A stretch of 64,000 nt of DNA from Yaniella halotolerans DSM 15476. GTDB lineage: Bacteria; Actinomycetota; Actinomycetes; Actinomycetales; Micrococcaceae. The number at the start of each line of letters is the position of its first letter. The first letter of the stretch is position 1. The position numbers and the translations under genes are program-made. Where the stretch lies: NCBI RefSeq assembly GCF_000420805.1, contig NZ_ATVQ01000005.1, positions 1 to 64,000 on the forward strand, given 5' to 3'. Shown piece by piece: positions 46,658 to 55,654 of the stretch. The notes beneath the pieces were generated by a model. The model ran no database searches and was not told where the DNA came from. It was given only the letters and a program-made list of their open reading frames with translations.

Positions 46658-47260
46658 ATGTCGTTCATCCATAGTAGTGCGGAGGTTTCTGACGCGGCAG
46701 ATATTGCTCGCTCAGCCTATGTGTGGCACATTGCCCAAGTCAGAGAAGGCGCTCGCCTTGGAGAAAACGTTGTTGTAGGACGGGGCGCCTACATTGGTTC
46801 TGGGGTTTCTGTCGGGGACAACTCTAAAATACAAAATTATGCGCTGATCTATGAGCCTGCGGTACTGGAGCATGGGGTATTCATTGGGCCTGCTGTTGTA
46901 CTCACGAACGATCAATACCCGAGGGCGTGTAATCCCGATGGTTCTTTGAAGTCTGCTTCTGATTGGGAGGCTGTTGGTGTCACGATTAAACATGGAGCTT
47001 CGATAGGAGCTCGGGCAGTTTGTGTAGCACCTGTGACCATTGGGGAGTGGGCTTCTATCGCCGCGGGGGCTGTCGTGACACGCAACGTACAGCCGCATGC
47101 TCTCGTAGCAGGTGCTCCTGCCCGTAGGATTGGTTGGGTCGGCAAATCAGGGGTCCCCTTGGAAGCTGACGACGACATGAACCTCAGGGACCCAGTGACG
47201 GGGGACATCTATGCTGCGACCGGTGAAGAGCTGGCACTGATAGAGGAAAATATTGACTGA
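46658..47260 (+). CDS. wbpD: Left-handed beta-helix acetyltransferase (WbpD/WlbB-like)
   Basis: Acetyl-CoA-dependent N-acetyltransferase of the hexapeptide-repeat class. The 200 residues open with IHSSAEVSDAADIARSAYVW and run through repeats (GARLGENVVVGRGAYIGSGV, GDNSKIQNYALIYEPAVLEH) to IGEWASIAAGAVVTRNVQPH and ALVAGAPARRIGWVG. The KIQN and VFIGPAVVLTND blocks are typical of UDP-sugar 3-N-acetyltransferases. Start ATG at 46658 behind AAAGGAA. It overlaps the aminotransferase gene by eight bases. Confidence 0.85.
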   Translation: MSFIHSSAEVSDAADIARSAYVWHIAQVREGARLGENVVVGRGAYIGSGVSVGDNSKIQNYALIYEPAVLEHGVFIGPAVVLTNDQYPRACNPDGSLKSASDWEAVGVTIKHGASIGARAVCVAPVTIGEWASIAAGAVVTRNVQPHALVAGAPARRIGWVGKSGVPLEADDDMNLRDPVTGDIYAATGEELALIEENID

Positions 47261-48341
47261 TTTCGTTCCAATTGCCAAACCCATTATCGGTGCGGAAGAG
47301 CATCAAGCCGTCGAAGCCGTCTTGCGATCCGGCATGCTCGCACAGGGTTCAAAGGTTGCGAGTTTCGAAGCCAATTTTTCTAAACGATTTGGCATCGATC
47401 GACCGAGCGTTGCGGTCAACTCCGGAACGTCAGCATTACACCTTGGACTTCTCGCGGCGGGGATCGGAGCGGGTGACGAAGTTATCGTACCGTCGTTCAC
47501 GTTTGCGGCTACGGCAAATGCAGTCGCTCTTACCGGGGCGACGCCGATTTTTGCAGACATTAGCTATGTCGATTTCAACATTGATCCTGATTCTATTCGT
47601 GCAGTTGTCACAGAGAGCACGAAAGCGATTATGCCTGTCCATTTATACGGGCTTCCGGCAAGAATGCACGAAATTCTTGAAATAGCGAAGGAGTACGACC
47701 TGCTCGTATTCGAGGACGCAGCCCAAGCACACGGTGCGTCTTTAGGTGGAGTAGCTGCTGGTTCTTTTGGCACGTTCGCAGCATTCTCTCTTTATCCTAC
47801 GAAGAACATGACATCTGGCGAAGGTGGGATAGTAACGTGCGCGACTCCTGAGCTACAGCACAAGATACAGCTTTACCGTAATCAAGGCATGGTGCAGCAG
47901 TACCATAACGAAGTCGTGGGATTTAATAATCGGATGACTGACATCCACGCTGCTATTGGACTGGTGCAACTGACAAAGATTGATGCCTGGACTAAAAAGC
48001 GTCAGCAACACGCTGCGTTTTACGATAACCACTTAGTGGGAGTCGTAACTCCTCCGGTGGTCTCAGATGCAGTACACGTTTATCACCAGTACACGATTCG
48101 TATTGAAGACGACCGTGATGGATTCGCAAAAGCACTAAAAGACGAATATGGCGTCGGCACTGGCTTGTTTTACCCGGTGCCTGTTCATCGCCTAGCGGCA
48201 TTTCAGTCCGAAATGCATCTTCCTGAAACGGAACGCGCTGCGCGAGAGTGTCTCTCAATTCCGGTGCATCCGTCGGTGACGAAAAGGGAGCTGGAGCGTG
48301 TTGTTAAAGCCGTAAATACTTTGGCTGAGGCGGGTTCATAG
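47253..48341 (+). CDS. wbpE: DegT/DnrJ/EryC1-family sugar aminotransferase (WbpE/WlbC-like)
   Basis: PLP enzyme adding an amino group to a UDP-3-keto sugar. The 362 residues show MLAQGSKVASFEANFSKRFG, NSGTSALHLGLLAAGIGAGD, VFEDAAQAHGASLGG and the PLP lysine in FSLYPTKNMTSGEGG, followed by YRNQGMVQQYHNEVVGFN. Start: TTG at 47253 inside the acetyltransferase end (GAGG upstream), indicating coupling. The amino donor is usually glutamate. Confidence 0.88.
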   Translation: MTDFVPIAKPIIGAEEHQAVEAVLRSGMLAQGSKVASFEANFSKRFGIDRPSVAVNSGTSALHLGLLAAGIGAGDEVIVPSFTFAATANAVALTGATPIFADISYVDFNIDPDSIRAVVTESTKAIMPVHLYGLPARMHEILEIAKEYDLLVFEDAAQAHGASLGGVAAGSFGTFAAFSLYPTKNMTSGEGGIVTCATPELQHKIQLYRNQGMVQQYHNEVVGFNNRMTDIHAAIGLVQLTKIDAWTKKRQQHAAFYDNHLVGVVTPPVVSDAVHVYHQYTIRIEDDRDGFAKALKDEYGVGTGLFYPVPVHRLAAFQSEMHLPETERAARECLSIPVHPSVTKRELERVVKAVNTLAEAGS

Positions 48342-49330
48342 TGGCTGAGCTTCGAGCGGGTCTCATTGGTTTAGGCTATATGGGCCGCCACCATGCCCGG
48401 ATATTGCGATCATTAGAGGGTGTAGAGCTGGTAGCTCTCGCGGACCAATATGGCGATCCGTATGCTGTTGCACGGGATCTTCCGCTATTGCCAGATCTCG
48501 ATGCATTATTGGACGTGGGTGTTGACTACCTAGTCATTGCGACCCCGACTGAGTCCCATGAAACGCTTGGTTTGCAGGCTGCAGCTGCGGGAATTCCCAC
48601 GTTGTTGGAAAAGCCATTGTCGAAGAGTTACGCTGCGGCGAGCAGGTTGGTTACTGCCTTCGCTGATCGCGGTGTGCTTGGTGCCACCGGGCATATAGAG
48701 CGATACAATCCAGCTCTTCAAGAACTTCGAAAGCGACTGGAATTTGGGGAACTGGGTGAGATCTATCAGATTGCCACGAGACGACAGGGCCCATTCCCGA
48801 ACCGTGTTAGTGATGTGGGCGTAGTTAAGGATCTCGCCTCCCATGATATAGATATTACTGCTTGGGTCACTCAAAGAGATTATGAAGTGGTAGGCGCCCG
48901 TACAGTGTTCAAGACTGGCCGAGACAATGAGGATATGCTGAGCTCTACGTGTCAGTTATCTGACGGTCTCGTGTCTAATCATCTGGTCAATTGGCTCACG
49001 CCTACGAAAGAACGAGTTACGATCATCACAGGTGAGAGGGGTATGTTCGTTGCAGATACCCTTACTGCCGATTTGACCTTTTACGAAAACGGAAGTCACC
49101 CCACGGTATGGGACGATTTAGCACAATTTCGTGGGGTATCTGAAGGTAACGTGACACGTCTGGCTATCCATAAACCAGAACCCCTCGTGACAGAGCATGA
49201 AAGTTTTCGAGATGCAGTTCTGGGTAAGCATTCTGACGTAGTAACACTGGAACAGGGAGCTCAAGTGCTGAGAGTATGTGAAGCCATGATTAAATCTGCC
49301 ACTAACAATACCTTTGTAACTCTCGAATGA
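48341..49330 (+). CDS. wbpB: Gfo/Idh/MocA-family UDP-sugar 3-dehydrogenase (WbpB/WlbA-like)
   Basis: Oxidises C3 of the UDP-HexNAcA sugar to give the keto substrate of the aminotransferase. The 329 residues have Rossmann AGLIGLGYMGRHHARILRS, the catalytic lysine in GIPTLLEKPLSKSYAAA, GHIERYNPALQELRKRL and DLASHDIDITAWVT with the His-Asp pair. Start GTG at 48341 overlaps the aminotransferase stop. Last gene of the three-gene plus-strand operon; a bidirectional hairpin follows. Confidence 0.87.
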   Translation: MAELRAGLIGLGYMGRHHARILRSLEGVELVALADQYGDPYAVARDLPLLPDLDALLDVGVDYLVIATPTESHETLGLQAAAAGIPTLLEKPLSKSYAAASRLVTAFADRGVLGATGHIERYNPALQELRKRLEFGELGEIYQIATRRQGPFPNRVSDVGVVKDLASHDIDITAWVTQRDYEVVGARTVFKTGRDNEDMLSSTCQLSDGLVSNHLVNWLTPTKERVTIITGERGMFVADTLTADLTFYENGSHPTVWDDLAQFRGVSEGNVTRLAIHKPEPLVTEHESFRDAVLGKHSDVVTLEQGAQVLRVCEAMIKSATNNTFVTLE

Positions 49331-49335
49331 TCTGC

Positions 49336-49376
49336 TCAACGGGTGGGAGCCGATATTGACCGCTCCGACCCGTTGA
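49336..49376. terminator. Bidirectional terminator hairpin
   Basis: TCAACGGGT-GGGAGC and GCTCC-GACCCGTTGA pair over about 14 bp with one mismatch around an 11-base loop, between the convergent wbpB and amidase genes. Confidence 0.8.
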
Positions 49377-49392
49377 AGCAAATCGCCATTCG

Positions 49393-51660
49393 TTATGTTG
49401 TAAATATGTATGTCATGAGCTTGCCATCTGGTGCTATAACGAGGAGCTTATTCTCTCCTCCGGAACTGTCGCCTGGCATGATGGTCAGCCCGTCCCATTT
49501 TTGCCCGATCTGAACACTGTTACTAAAGTCATTCTGAATCGGATCTGACATGAAATGTAAATAGCCTGCATCCGTCACGTAGACCATGTCGCTATAACCA
49601 GTATTATCCCAATCGCCTACGGGAACGGCTCCGTGGAGGTGTGAGAAGTTACTGCCTACGACAGGACTATCGGTGAAGCTGCCCCGTCCATCTGTCTGGT
49701 AGACGCGAAGGATACCATCATTGGTGATCCCCACAATGGCCGGATTTTTACCCGGCCCTTCTTCGAAGACCATGTGATGTTCAAAGTTCCACCCTCGTCC
49801 AATTTGGTCACCCTCATGCACGCCACCGCGACCGTTCCCGGAATAGCGAAACAGTTGCTCCTCTTTGTCGATCCCGAGAATGTCTGGAACAGAGTCACCG
49901 TCGAAATCAACACCGGTATAGAGTTCTGGAAATATATTCCAGCCGCGACCAATCTGCACAGGACTGCGGAAACTGTTATCGCCGCGCCCTTCATAAACGT
50001 GGATGTACCCTTCGGGGTCTCGCAGTAAAAGGTCCGTGGTGTCGTTAGTAGTGAGGTCTCCCACGGACCACGCGTTGTCTAGGGGCCATTTGCTTCCCGA
50101 ACTTTCTGCGCGGTCGAATACCGGCCTTTGAGTAGGCGTGGGTGTTGGGTTGGGAGCGTAGTCATCAATCTTTGACGCCACGGAATTTCGAATAGTTCCC
50201 AAGCGCGGATAGATGTTTCCCGGACAGATCGTGGCTGAGATATTCCGGTGCCCTGAGATTGCATTTGTTGATACGTTATTACCGCTCGAGTTGCGATATG
50301 TGAACGTGCCCTTGGGGTCTATGTCGGCCATCGCAAACTGCCAGGCAATGATTTCGGAAATAGTATCCAGCACGGTGGATGAAGGATTGGTATTGCCGGT
50401 ATAAGAACCTAGAACCGAAACTCCGACCGATCCCGTATTCGCAGGTGCTGCATGCGCACCGATGGCCATTTCTCCCGCTTTTGAATCCACGGATCCAGAT
50501 CGTCCTTCATAGACGGTGCCGTATTTATCAATTAGGAAGTTATAGCCAATGTCGCCCCATCCACGTGTGAAAGTATGATAGCTCCAAATCCCCTTGACAA
50601 TGTTGGGAGCCTGGGCTCGTGTATAGGAATTAGTGCCAGCAGTGTGATGGACTATCGCACCCTCCAAAGACGCGTATCGTGTGCGCCAGCTTGCATCACG
50701 TGGCGCGCCCCACTGCGTGCGGGACACAATGTTTTTGGAGAAGGGGACAGCTTTGATGTTGGCTGAGAGGCGATTTGAAGCCAGCTGTGTTTGAGGTGTT
50801 TCGTCAACTGTTGTGTTGGACAGTAGAAAGTTATGGTCATTGCGACTCGTCGTTGCACTAACATTCTCTGCTGGTTTGAGTTCAGTGTCCTGCGCTGGCT
50901 GATCTTCGGCCTCACTGGCCTTAGACCCCTTTTCTTCGCCAGTGCTACCGTCGCCAGTCATAAGATGCACGTTAAAAGCATCTGGTAAGATCTCGCCAGA
51001 TGCACGCACCTGGATGCCGTCAGAACCCGCGGCCATGATTGGTTCGGTACCGTCAGTTCCTTCGTCGGTCTCGTCGATCTCAAGATTGAGCCACTCGGAC
51101 CACCCGTCGTTGCTATAAGCGCGGATGTCAATTTGTTCCGGAGCTGTGCCTTCCCACGTTACTCCCGCGACGTGGAATGCTTCGGTCTCCAAAGGATCTG
51201 TGAGAAGAGAATACGTACCGGTTGCAGATGGACTTTCCTGCTCGTCTGGTACGGGTTCGGTATCTGGAACTTGCTCTTCTTGCTGTTGAGGGGTTTCTTC
51301 AACGGTGTTGTTGTCGGGACTTTCCCCTGAAGTCTCATCCTCTCCTAGGCTTTCCTCTTGGACACGACTGTGGCCCTCTTGGAGATGCTCAACTTCTGCC
51401 TCGGAATCTTCTTCTAGTTGGGCCGTTGAATCAGTAGAAACCGGTCTTCCTTGTGGAATGTTTGAACGGGCGGCGCTTTCGATCTCAAATTCTTCGGGGT
51501 TTTCTAATTCCGCTAGTTCTTTGTCGATAATTTTCGATTCCTGAAGTAGGTCGATGACATAACTACTTGGAGCAGTATCAGTAGTCGCATGTGCGGTTTC
51601 TGTAGCTACTAGAGACGATGCTGTGAATGAGAGAAGTACTAGCGGCGTAATTTTGCGCAT
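49393..51660 (-). CDS. Secreted PGRP-type N-acetylmuramoyl-L-alanine amidase with FG-GAP-like repeats
   Basis: Exported peptidoglycan amidase, 755 residues. A signal peptide (residues 1-26, cut near AHA) is followed by a long Glu/Gln/Ser-rich acidic stretch (about 40-150), a beta-rich domain, then the amidase_2/PGRP domain (about 310-490). Zinc ligands are the His in EGAIVHHTAGT and the His and Cys in ISGHRNISATICPG; GWGDIGYNFLIDKYGTVYEG is also typical. A Pro/Thr linker (PNPTPTPTQ) leads to four or five repeats with D-x-D-G and IGRGWN signatures (FG-GAP/VCBS or tachylectin-like), suggesting glycan binding. Such two-part wall amidases are common in Micrococcales. Start ATG at 51660 behind AGGA. 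Confidence 0.88.
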   Translation of the reverse strand: MRKITPLVLLSFTASSLVATETAHATTDTAPSSYVIDLLQESKIIDKELAELENPEEFEIESAARSNIPQGRPVSTDSTAQLEEDSEAEVEHLQEGHSRVQEESLGEDETSGESPDNNTVEETPQQQEEQVPDTEPVPDEQESPSATGTYSLLTDPLETEAFHVAGVTWEGTAPEQIDIRAYSNDGWSEWLNLEIDETDEGTDGTEPIMAAGSDGIQVRASGEILPDAFNVHLMTGDGSTGEEKGSKASEAEDQPAQDTELKPAENVSATTSRNDHNFLLSNTTVDETPQTQLASNRLSANIKAVPFSKNIVSRTQWGAPRDASWRTRYASLEGAIVHHTAGTNSYTRAQAPNIVKGIWSYHTFTRGWGDIGYNFLIDKYGTVYEGRSGSVDSKAGEMAIGAHAAPANTGSVGVSVLGSYTGNTNPSSTVLDTISEIIAWQFAMADIDPKGTFTYRNSSGNNVSTNAISGHRNISATICPGNIYPRLGTIRNSVASKIDDYAPNPTPTPTQRPVFDRAESSGSKWPLDNAWSVGDLTTNDTTDLLLRDPEGYIHVYEGRGDNSFRSPVQIGRGWNIFPELYTGVDFDGDSVPDILGIDKEEQLFRYSGNGRGGVHEGDQIGRGWNFEHHMVFEEGPGKNPAIVGITNDGILRVYQTDGRGSFTDSPVVGSNFSHLHGAVPVGDWDNTGYSDMVYVTDAGYLHFMSDPIQNDFSNSVQIGQKWDGLTIMPGDSSGGENKLLVIAPDGKLMTYIFTT

Positions 51661-51744
51661 GGAAATCCTAAGGATTGTGAAAAAGACACGTGGCCTATTT
51701 TAGGTTAGGGTATTAATATTTCTCCGCAAGAGGTATTACAACCT

Positions 51745-51999
51745 TCAAGATAGTGTCGTTTTTGTTGGCGCGCTGCCTCGAGCCCTTTTTACAATCTTGC
51801 TTAAAGTCTCGTCGCATTTCATTGGTAACTTGCAACGAACCAGGCCGTACATTCGTTCGAGCTGGAACAAGACCATCTGCAGTGCATGCAGAATAATGGT
51901 CATCGCGGTGAGTTTTGCTTCATGTGGCGGCAATTTTGTCATGGGTGCAATTTGAGCTAGAGTGGTCAGCTGGCCTTGACTGAGATACACTGACGCCAA
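51745..51999 (-). CDS. Small hypothetical protein
   Basis: An 84-residue frame within the 410-base gap between the amidase and yceD. Its composition is protein-like, with a helical middle (LTAMTIILHALQMVLFQLER) and a basic tail, but no recognised domain and no clear ribosome-binding site. It could be chance or a remnant from the junction of the polysaccharide insertion. The remaining bases (51661-51744, 52000-52071) hold promoter-like AT-rich DNA. Confidence 0.25.
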   Translation of the reverse strand: MASVYLSQGQLTTLAQIAPMTKLPPHEAKLTAMTIILHALQMVLFQLERMYGLVRCKLPMKCDETLSKIVKRARGSAPTKTTLS

Positions 52000-52071
52000 A
52001 ATCGTCTAGCGACTCAGGTGTTGCCTGTAAGTATTAGACTCTATATATGAGCAAACCAGGAGGTGGAGCTC

Positions 52072-52683
52072 ATGTCCGAAACCAGAATTCATTCAGGAGT
52101 AACACCTTCTGATGAAACTAAACCATGGGTTATATCGATCAGCGAGCTGGTTGATAGACCAGGTGCATCTGAAGAACTTCAGGTGACCTGGCCGGCCCCC
52201 GCTGAACTCGCGGTTCCGCTCCTCGGAGTCGAAAAAGATTCAGCAATGCAGGTGGATGTTCGACTCGATTCAGTCCACGAAGGCATTTTGGTATCCGGCA
52301 CCGTTGATGGCACGCTCACAGGGCAGTGCTCGCGTTGCTTAGATCCCATTACTCAAGCCGTCACCATCGAGATACAAGAACTGTTCCAATTCGAGTTCGA
52401 CCCCATGGTTGATGAGGACGAACAGCACATGGTGGAACACGGCTTCGTCAATGTTGAACCGATAATGCGTGATGCCCTGGTATCCTCGTTACCGTTCCAA
52501 CCCACGTGTTCACCAGACTGTGAAGGTCTCTGTGATCAGTGCGGCGTCCGCCTCGAAGACGCGGGTCCGGACCACTATCACGAGCAATTGGACCCCCGGT
52601 GGGCTGCATTGGCGAACTTTGTTTCCGGTGATGCAACCGACGAAACTTCATCAGATAACTCCGAGCAACAAGAAAAGAGATAA
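52072..52683 (+). CDS. yceD: YceD-family protein (DUF177)
   Basis: A 203-residue protein of the DUF177/YceD family, encoded next to rpmF in most bacteria and linked in plants and bacteria to 23S rRNA accumulation. Motifs are [20 protein letters not shown], the acidic [13 protein letters not shown], and cysteine pairs in [13 protein letters not shown]. An acidic C-terminus follows. Start: ATG at 52072, eight bases after AGGAGG; a GTG at 52063 is possible. The AT-rich sequence before it holds a likely promoter (TATATA near 52045). Confidence 0.9.
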   Translation: MSETRIHSGVTPSDETKPWVISISELVDRPGASEELQVTWPAPAELAVPLLGVEKDSAMQVDVRLDSVHEGILVSGTVDGTLTGQCSRCLDPITQAVTIEIQELFQFEFDPMVDEDEQHMVEHGFVNVEPIMRDALVSSLPFQPTCSPDCEGLCDQCGVRLEDAGPDHYHEQLDPRWAALANFVSGDATDETSSDNSEQQEKR

Positions 52684-52685
52684 TC

Positions 52686-52889
52686 GTGGCTGTACCAAAG
52701 CGGAAAATGTCCCGTTCCAACACCCGTTCACGTCGGGCCCAGTGGAAGGCCAGCGCTCCAAAACTGGTCAAAGTCGTAGAAAACGGCAAAGTAGACTACC
52801 GTCTGCCACACCAGGCCCACGTTGTATCCGACTCGGCCGGCACTCCACTCTTCATGGAATACAAAGGCCGCAAAGTCGCAGACATCTAA
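52686..52889 (+). CDS. rpmF: 50S ribosomal protein L32
   Basis: A 67-residue ribosomal protein with the family start [20 protein letters not shown] and no cysteines, so it is the zinc-free form. Start: GTG at 52686, two bases after the yceD stop. Confidence 0.97.
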   Translation: MAVPKRKMSRSNTRSRRAQWKASAPKLVKVVENGKVDYRLPHQAHVVSDSAGTPLFMEYKGRKVADI

Positions 52890-52890
52890 A

Positions 52891-53625
52891 GTGGCCCGCT
52901 CAGCAAATTCCACGCCCCAAAATTCGTGGGCCGCTGAGGACACAATAGAACACTTGTCGAAGCATCTCGGCGTCACATTTGACACCGAGATGCTTCGACT
53001 TGCGTTAACCCACCGTTCCTACGCATTCGAACACGATGGATTACCCACGAACGAACGGTTAGAATTCCTCGGCGACGCAGTACTCGGTGTCCTCGTGACC
53101 GATTACCTCTACAAAACATACCGAGACGAAGCAGAGAGCGAACTCGCCAAAAAGCGTGCCTCAATCGTCTCTACCGTAGCTTTAGCCCACGTCGCACGCC
53201 GAGCGGACATCGGCCCGCACATCTTTTTAGGTGAAGGTGAGATCCGAACTCACGGCGGCAATAAAGACTCCATCCTGGCAGACACCTTCGAAGCGCTCAT
53301 CGGCGCAACCTATTTGCGCGGGGGATTCGATGACGCTTGGATCATCGTGGAAAAACACGTGATCCCCTTGCTCGAAGATGAGCATATTATGGGTGCCGGC
53401 AAAGACTGGAAGACCCTGGTCCAGGTTGCCGTCGATAAGCATAATATGGGGGCAATCGAGTACCGAGTCTCCGGTACCGGACCAGACCATGACCGGACGT
53501 TTGAAGCAACCTTAAGCGTTGGCGGCATTCCATATGCCACTGCAGAAGCGAAAACGAAGAAAGACGCTGAACGACTTGCCGCCTGGCACAGTCTCAGCGA
53601 TATCGAAAACCGCACCCATGCCTGA
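52891..53625 (+). CDS. rnc: Ribonuclease III
   Basis: Double-strand-specific RNase for rRNA and mRNA processing. The 244 residues have the signature [20 protein letters not shown], the second metal site [15 protein letters not shown], and a C-terminal double-stranded RNA-binding domain ([20 protein letters not shown]). Start: GTG at 52891, one base after the rpmF stop. Its end overlaps mutM by eight bases. Confidence 0.96.
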   Translation: MARSANSTPQNSWAAEDTIEHLSKHLGVTFDTEMLRLALTHRSYAFEHDGLPTNERLEFLGDAVLGVLVTDYLYKTYRDEAESELAKKRASIVSTVALAHVARRADIGPHIFLGEGEIRTHGGNKDSILADTFEALIGATYLRGGFDDAWIIVEKHVIPLLEDEHIMGAGKDWKTLVQVAVDKHNMGAIEYRVSGTGPDHDRTFEATLSVGGIPYATAEAKTKKDAERLAAWHSLSDIENRTHA

Positions 53626-54517
53626 ACTACCAGAAGTTGAAGTCGTACGACGTGGTATCGAACAGTGGGCCACCAACGCGCAGATCATCGCCGTTGAAGT
53701 CCTCGACCCGAGAAGCTTGCGCCGCCATACTGGCGGGCCAGAAAACTTCATGGCACGACTGACTGGGCAGCGACTGGCAGAAGGCAAACGCCGCGGGAAA
53801 TACCTCTGGATTCCCATTGACGAAGGCTACAGTGCCATCGTGGTGCACCTGGGCATGTCCGGTCAGATGCTGGTATCTGAACCCGAAATCCCAAACCAAA
53901 AGCACCTCAAGATCCGCATCACCTACACGACGGGGCAACGACTCCAAGAGCTGCGTTTCGTGGACCAGCGCATCTTTGGCGGACTCTATCTGGATACCTT
54001 AGTCCCGACCGAGGATCACCCAGGCGAGCTGATTCCCAGTACCGTGGCGCACATCGGACGCGATCCGCTGGACGAACACTTCGACACCGAAGAAATCTTC
54101 CAAAAACTTCGCCGACGCAAATCAAGTCTGAAACGTGCACTGCTGGATCAATCACTTTCCTCAGGTATCGGCAATATTTACGCTGATGAGGCGTTATACC
54201 TTGCCAAGTTGCATTACGCACGACCAACGGAGACTTTGACTCGCAAGGAAGTTTCTAGGGTCTACCAAGCTGCTGAACAGGTCATGAGATTAGCGTTAGC
54301 TCAAGGTGGGACGTCCTTTGACGCGTTATACGTAAACGTCAACGGGGAATCCGGCTACTTCGACAGGTCATTGAATGTCTATGGTCGAGCAGGTGAAGCC
54401 TGCTATCGGTGCTTGGATGCAGGTGAAGAGACACTTATCACACGTCGGAAGTTCATGAACCGTTCCTCGTACTATTGTCCGAGATGTCAACCTGTGCCTC
54501 GACGTGCACGCTGGTAA
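53618..54517 (+). CDS. mutM: Formamidopyrimidine-DNA glycosylase
   Basis: Removes oxidised purines such as 8-oxoguanine. The 299 residues start [16 protein letters not shown] with the catalytic Pro2/Glu3, then show [31 protein letters not shown] and the zinc finger C-x2-C (CYRCLD) plus C-x2-C (YYCPRCQ). Start ATG at 53618 inside the rnc end. In many actinobacteria smc and ftsY follow; here an LCP gene does. Confidence 0.96.
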   Translation: MPELPEVEVVRRGIEQWATNAQIIAVEVLDPRSLRRHTGGPENFMARLTGQRLAEGKRRGKYLWIPIDEGYSAIVVHLGMSGQMLVSEPEIPNQKHLKIRITYTTGQRLQELRFVDQRIFGGLYLDTLVPTEDHPGELIPSTVAHIGRDPLDEHFDTEEIFQKLRRRKSSLKRALLDQSLSSGIGNIYADEALYLAKLHYARPTETLTRKEVSRVYQAAEQVMRLALAQGGTSFDALYVNVNGESGYFDRSLNVYGRAGEACYRCLDAGEETLITRRKFMNRSSYYCPRCQPVPRRARW

Positions 54518-54571
54518 AAACGTCTATACTCGTGCCTAACTGTGTGCCCAACAGAAAGAAGCTGCCTAAAG

Positions 54572-55654
54572 ATGCGCAAACCGCCAACGCCTAAGCGAGC
54601 TGGCCGTGTCCGCTCGCCCCGTCGCGGAGCAGCTTGGTCGATTCTCGCATCGACTGCATTGGTGACAGGCACAGCAGTTGCGGCCGTATCAAGTTTCTCA
54701 ACACAACTTGCAGAAGATTTCGATACCAACCGAGAGACCGTCGAAACCGGTATCGATCAAACCAGTGAAGCCTTTGAAGATGGCGAAATGAACATCTTGG
54801 TGCTTGGCTCGGATGCTCGCGAAGGTGAGACGCTGGAAGATCAGCGCTCTGACACGATGATGCTGGTGCACATCCCAGAAACTCGTGATGAAATGTATGT
54901 CATGTCGATTATGCGTGACCTCTGGGTTGAGATCCCGGAGGTGGGCATGTCGAAAGTCAACTCTGCGCAATCCCACGGGGGTTACCCACTGACGATTCAG
55001 ACCGTGGAAGGACTCACCGGTGCTGGTATCGATCATATGGTGATTGTCGACTTTGACGGGTTTAGCGATCTGACCACAGCCCTGGGTGGAGTCGAAATTG
55101 ACAACGACATGGCCTTTTCTGCGGGGCAGGCCAACCCGTCCTATTACCCAGAAGGCACCATCCGACTAGAGGGTACCGATGCTTTGCGTTTCGTACGCGA
55201 ACGGAAAGCCTTCACCGACGGTGACTATCAGCGTGTCAAGAACCAGCAAAAATTCTTGACCGGTATTGCTTCGCAGGTCCTAGACTCCTCGACGCTCACC
55301 AACCCATCAAAAATCTCGGATATGGTCAGCTCCTTTACTCCCTACCTGACCGTTGATGAATCACTCGATGCCCAGACCCTGGTGAACTACGGTATGTCCA
55401 TGAGTAAGATGCGGGCATCGAACATCACTAGCTTCACCATTCCAAACGCCGGTACCGGTACTACCCAGGGCGGTGCCTCAGTGGTATGGCCCGATGAAGA
55501 AGAACTCGCCAATATGCGAAGTGCCATGGAAAACGGCACGATGGATGTATACGTAAAAGAGCTGGAAGAGCGCCAAGAAGAACAAGTTGACGGTGCCATC
55601 GATGAGTCCGGCGAAGATGTAACCGAAGAACCCGGGGTGGAAGCGCCACAGTGA
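54572..55654 (+). CDS. LytR-CpsA-Psr (LCP) family wall-polymer ligase
   Basis: Transfers a lipid-linked anionic polymer onto peptidoglycan. The 360 residues have a basic cytoplasmic head, one membrane segment (about 18-40) and the extracellular LCP domain: MNILVLGSDAREGETLEDQR, RSDTMMLVHIPETRDEMYVM, KVNSAQSHGGYPLTIQTVEG, and DALRFVRERKAFTDGDYQRV with the conserved Arg residues for the pyrophosphate. The C-terminus is acidic. Start ATG at 54572 with AGAAAGAAG upstream. Coupled by GTGA overlap to the double glycosyltransferase, which points to a role for that glycan. Confidence 0.92.
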   Translation: MRKPPTPKRAGRVRSPRRGAAWSILASTALVTGTAVAAVSSFSTQLAEDFDTNRETVETGIDQTSEAFEDGEMNILVLGSDAREGETLEDQRSDTMMLVHIPETRDEMYVMSIMRDLWVEIPEVGMSKVNSAQSHGGYPLTIQTVEGLTGAGIDHMVIVDFDGFSDLTTALGGVEIDNDMAFSAGQANPSYYPEGTIRLEGTDALRFVRERKAFTDGDYQRVKNQQKFLTGIASQVLDSSTLTNPSKISDMVSSFTPYLTVDESLDAQTLVNYGMSMSKMRASNITSFTIPNAGTGTTQGGASVVWPDEEELANMRSAMENGTMDVYVKELEERQEEQVDGAIDESGEDVTEEPGVEAPQ

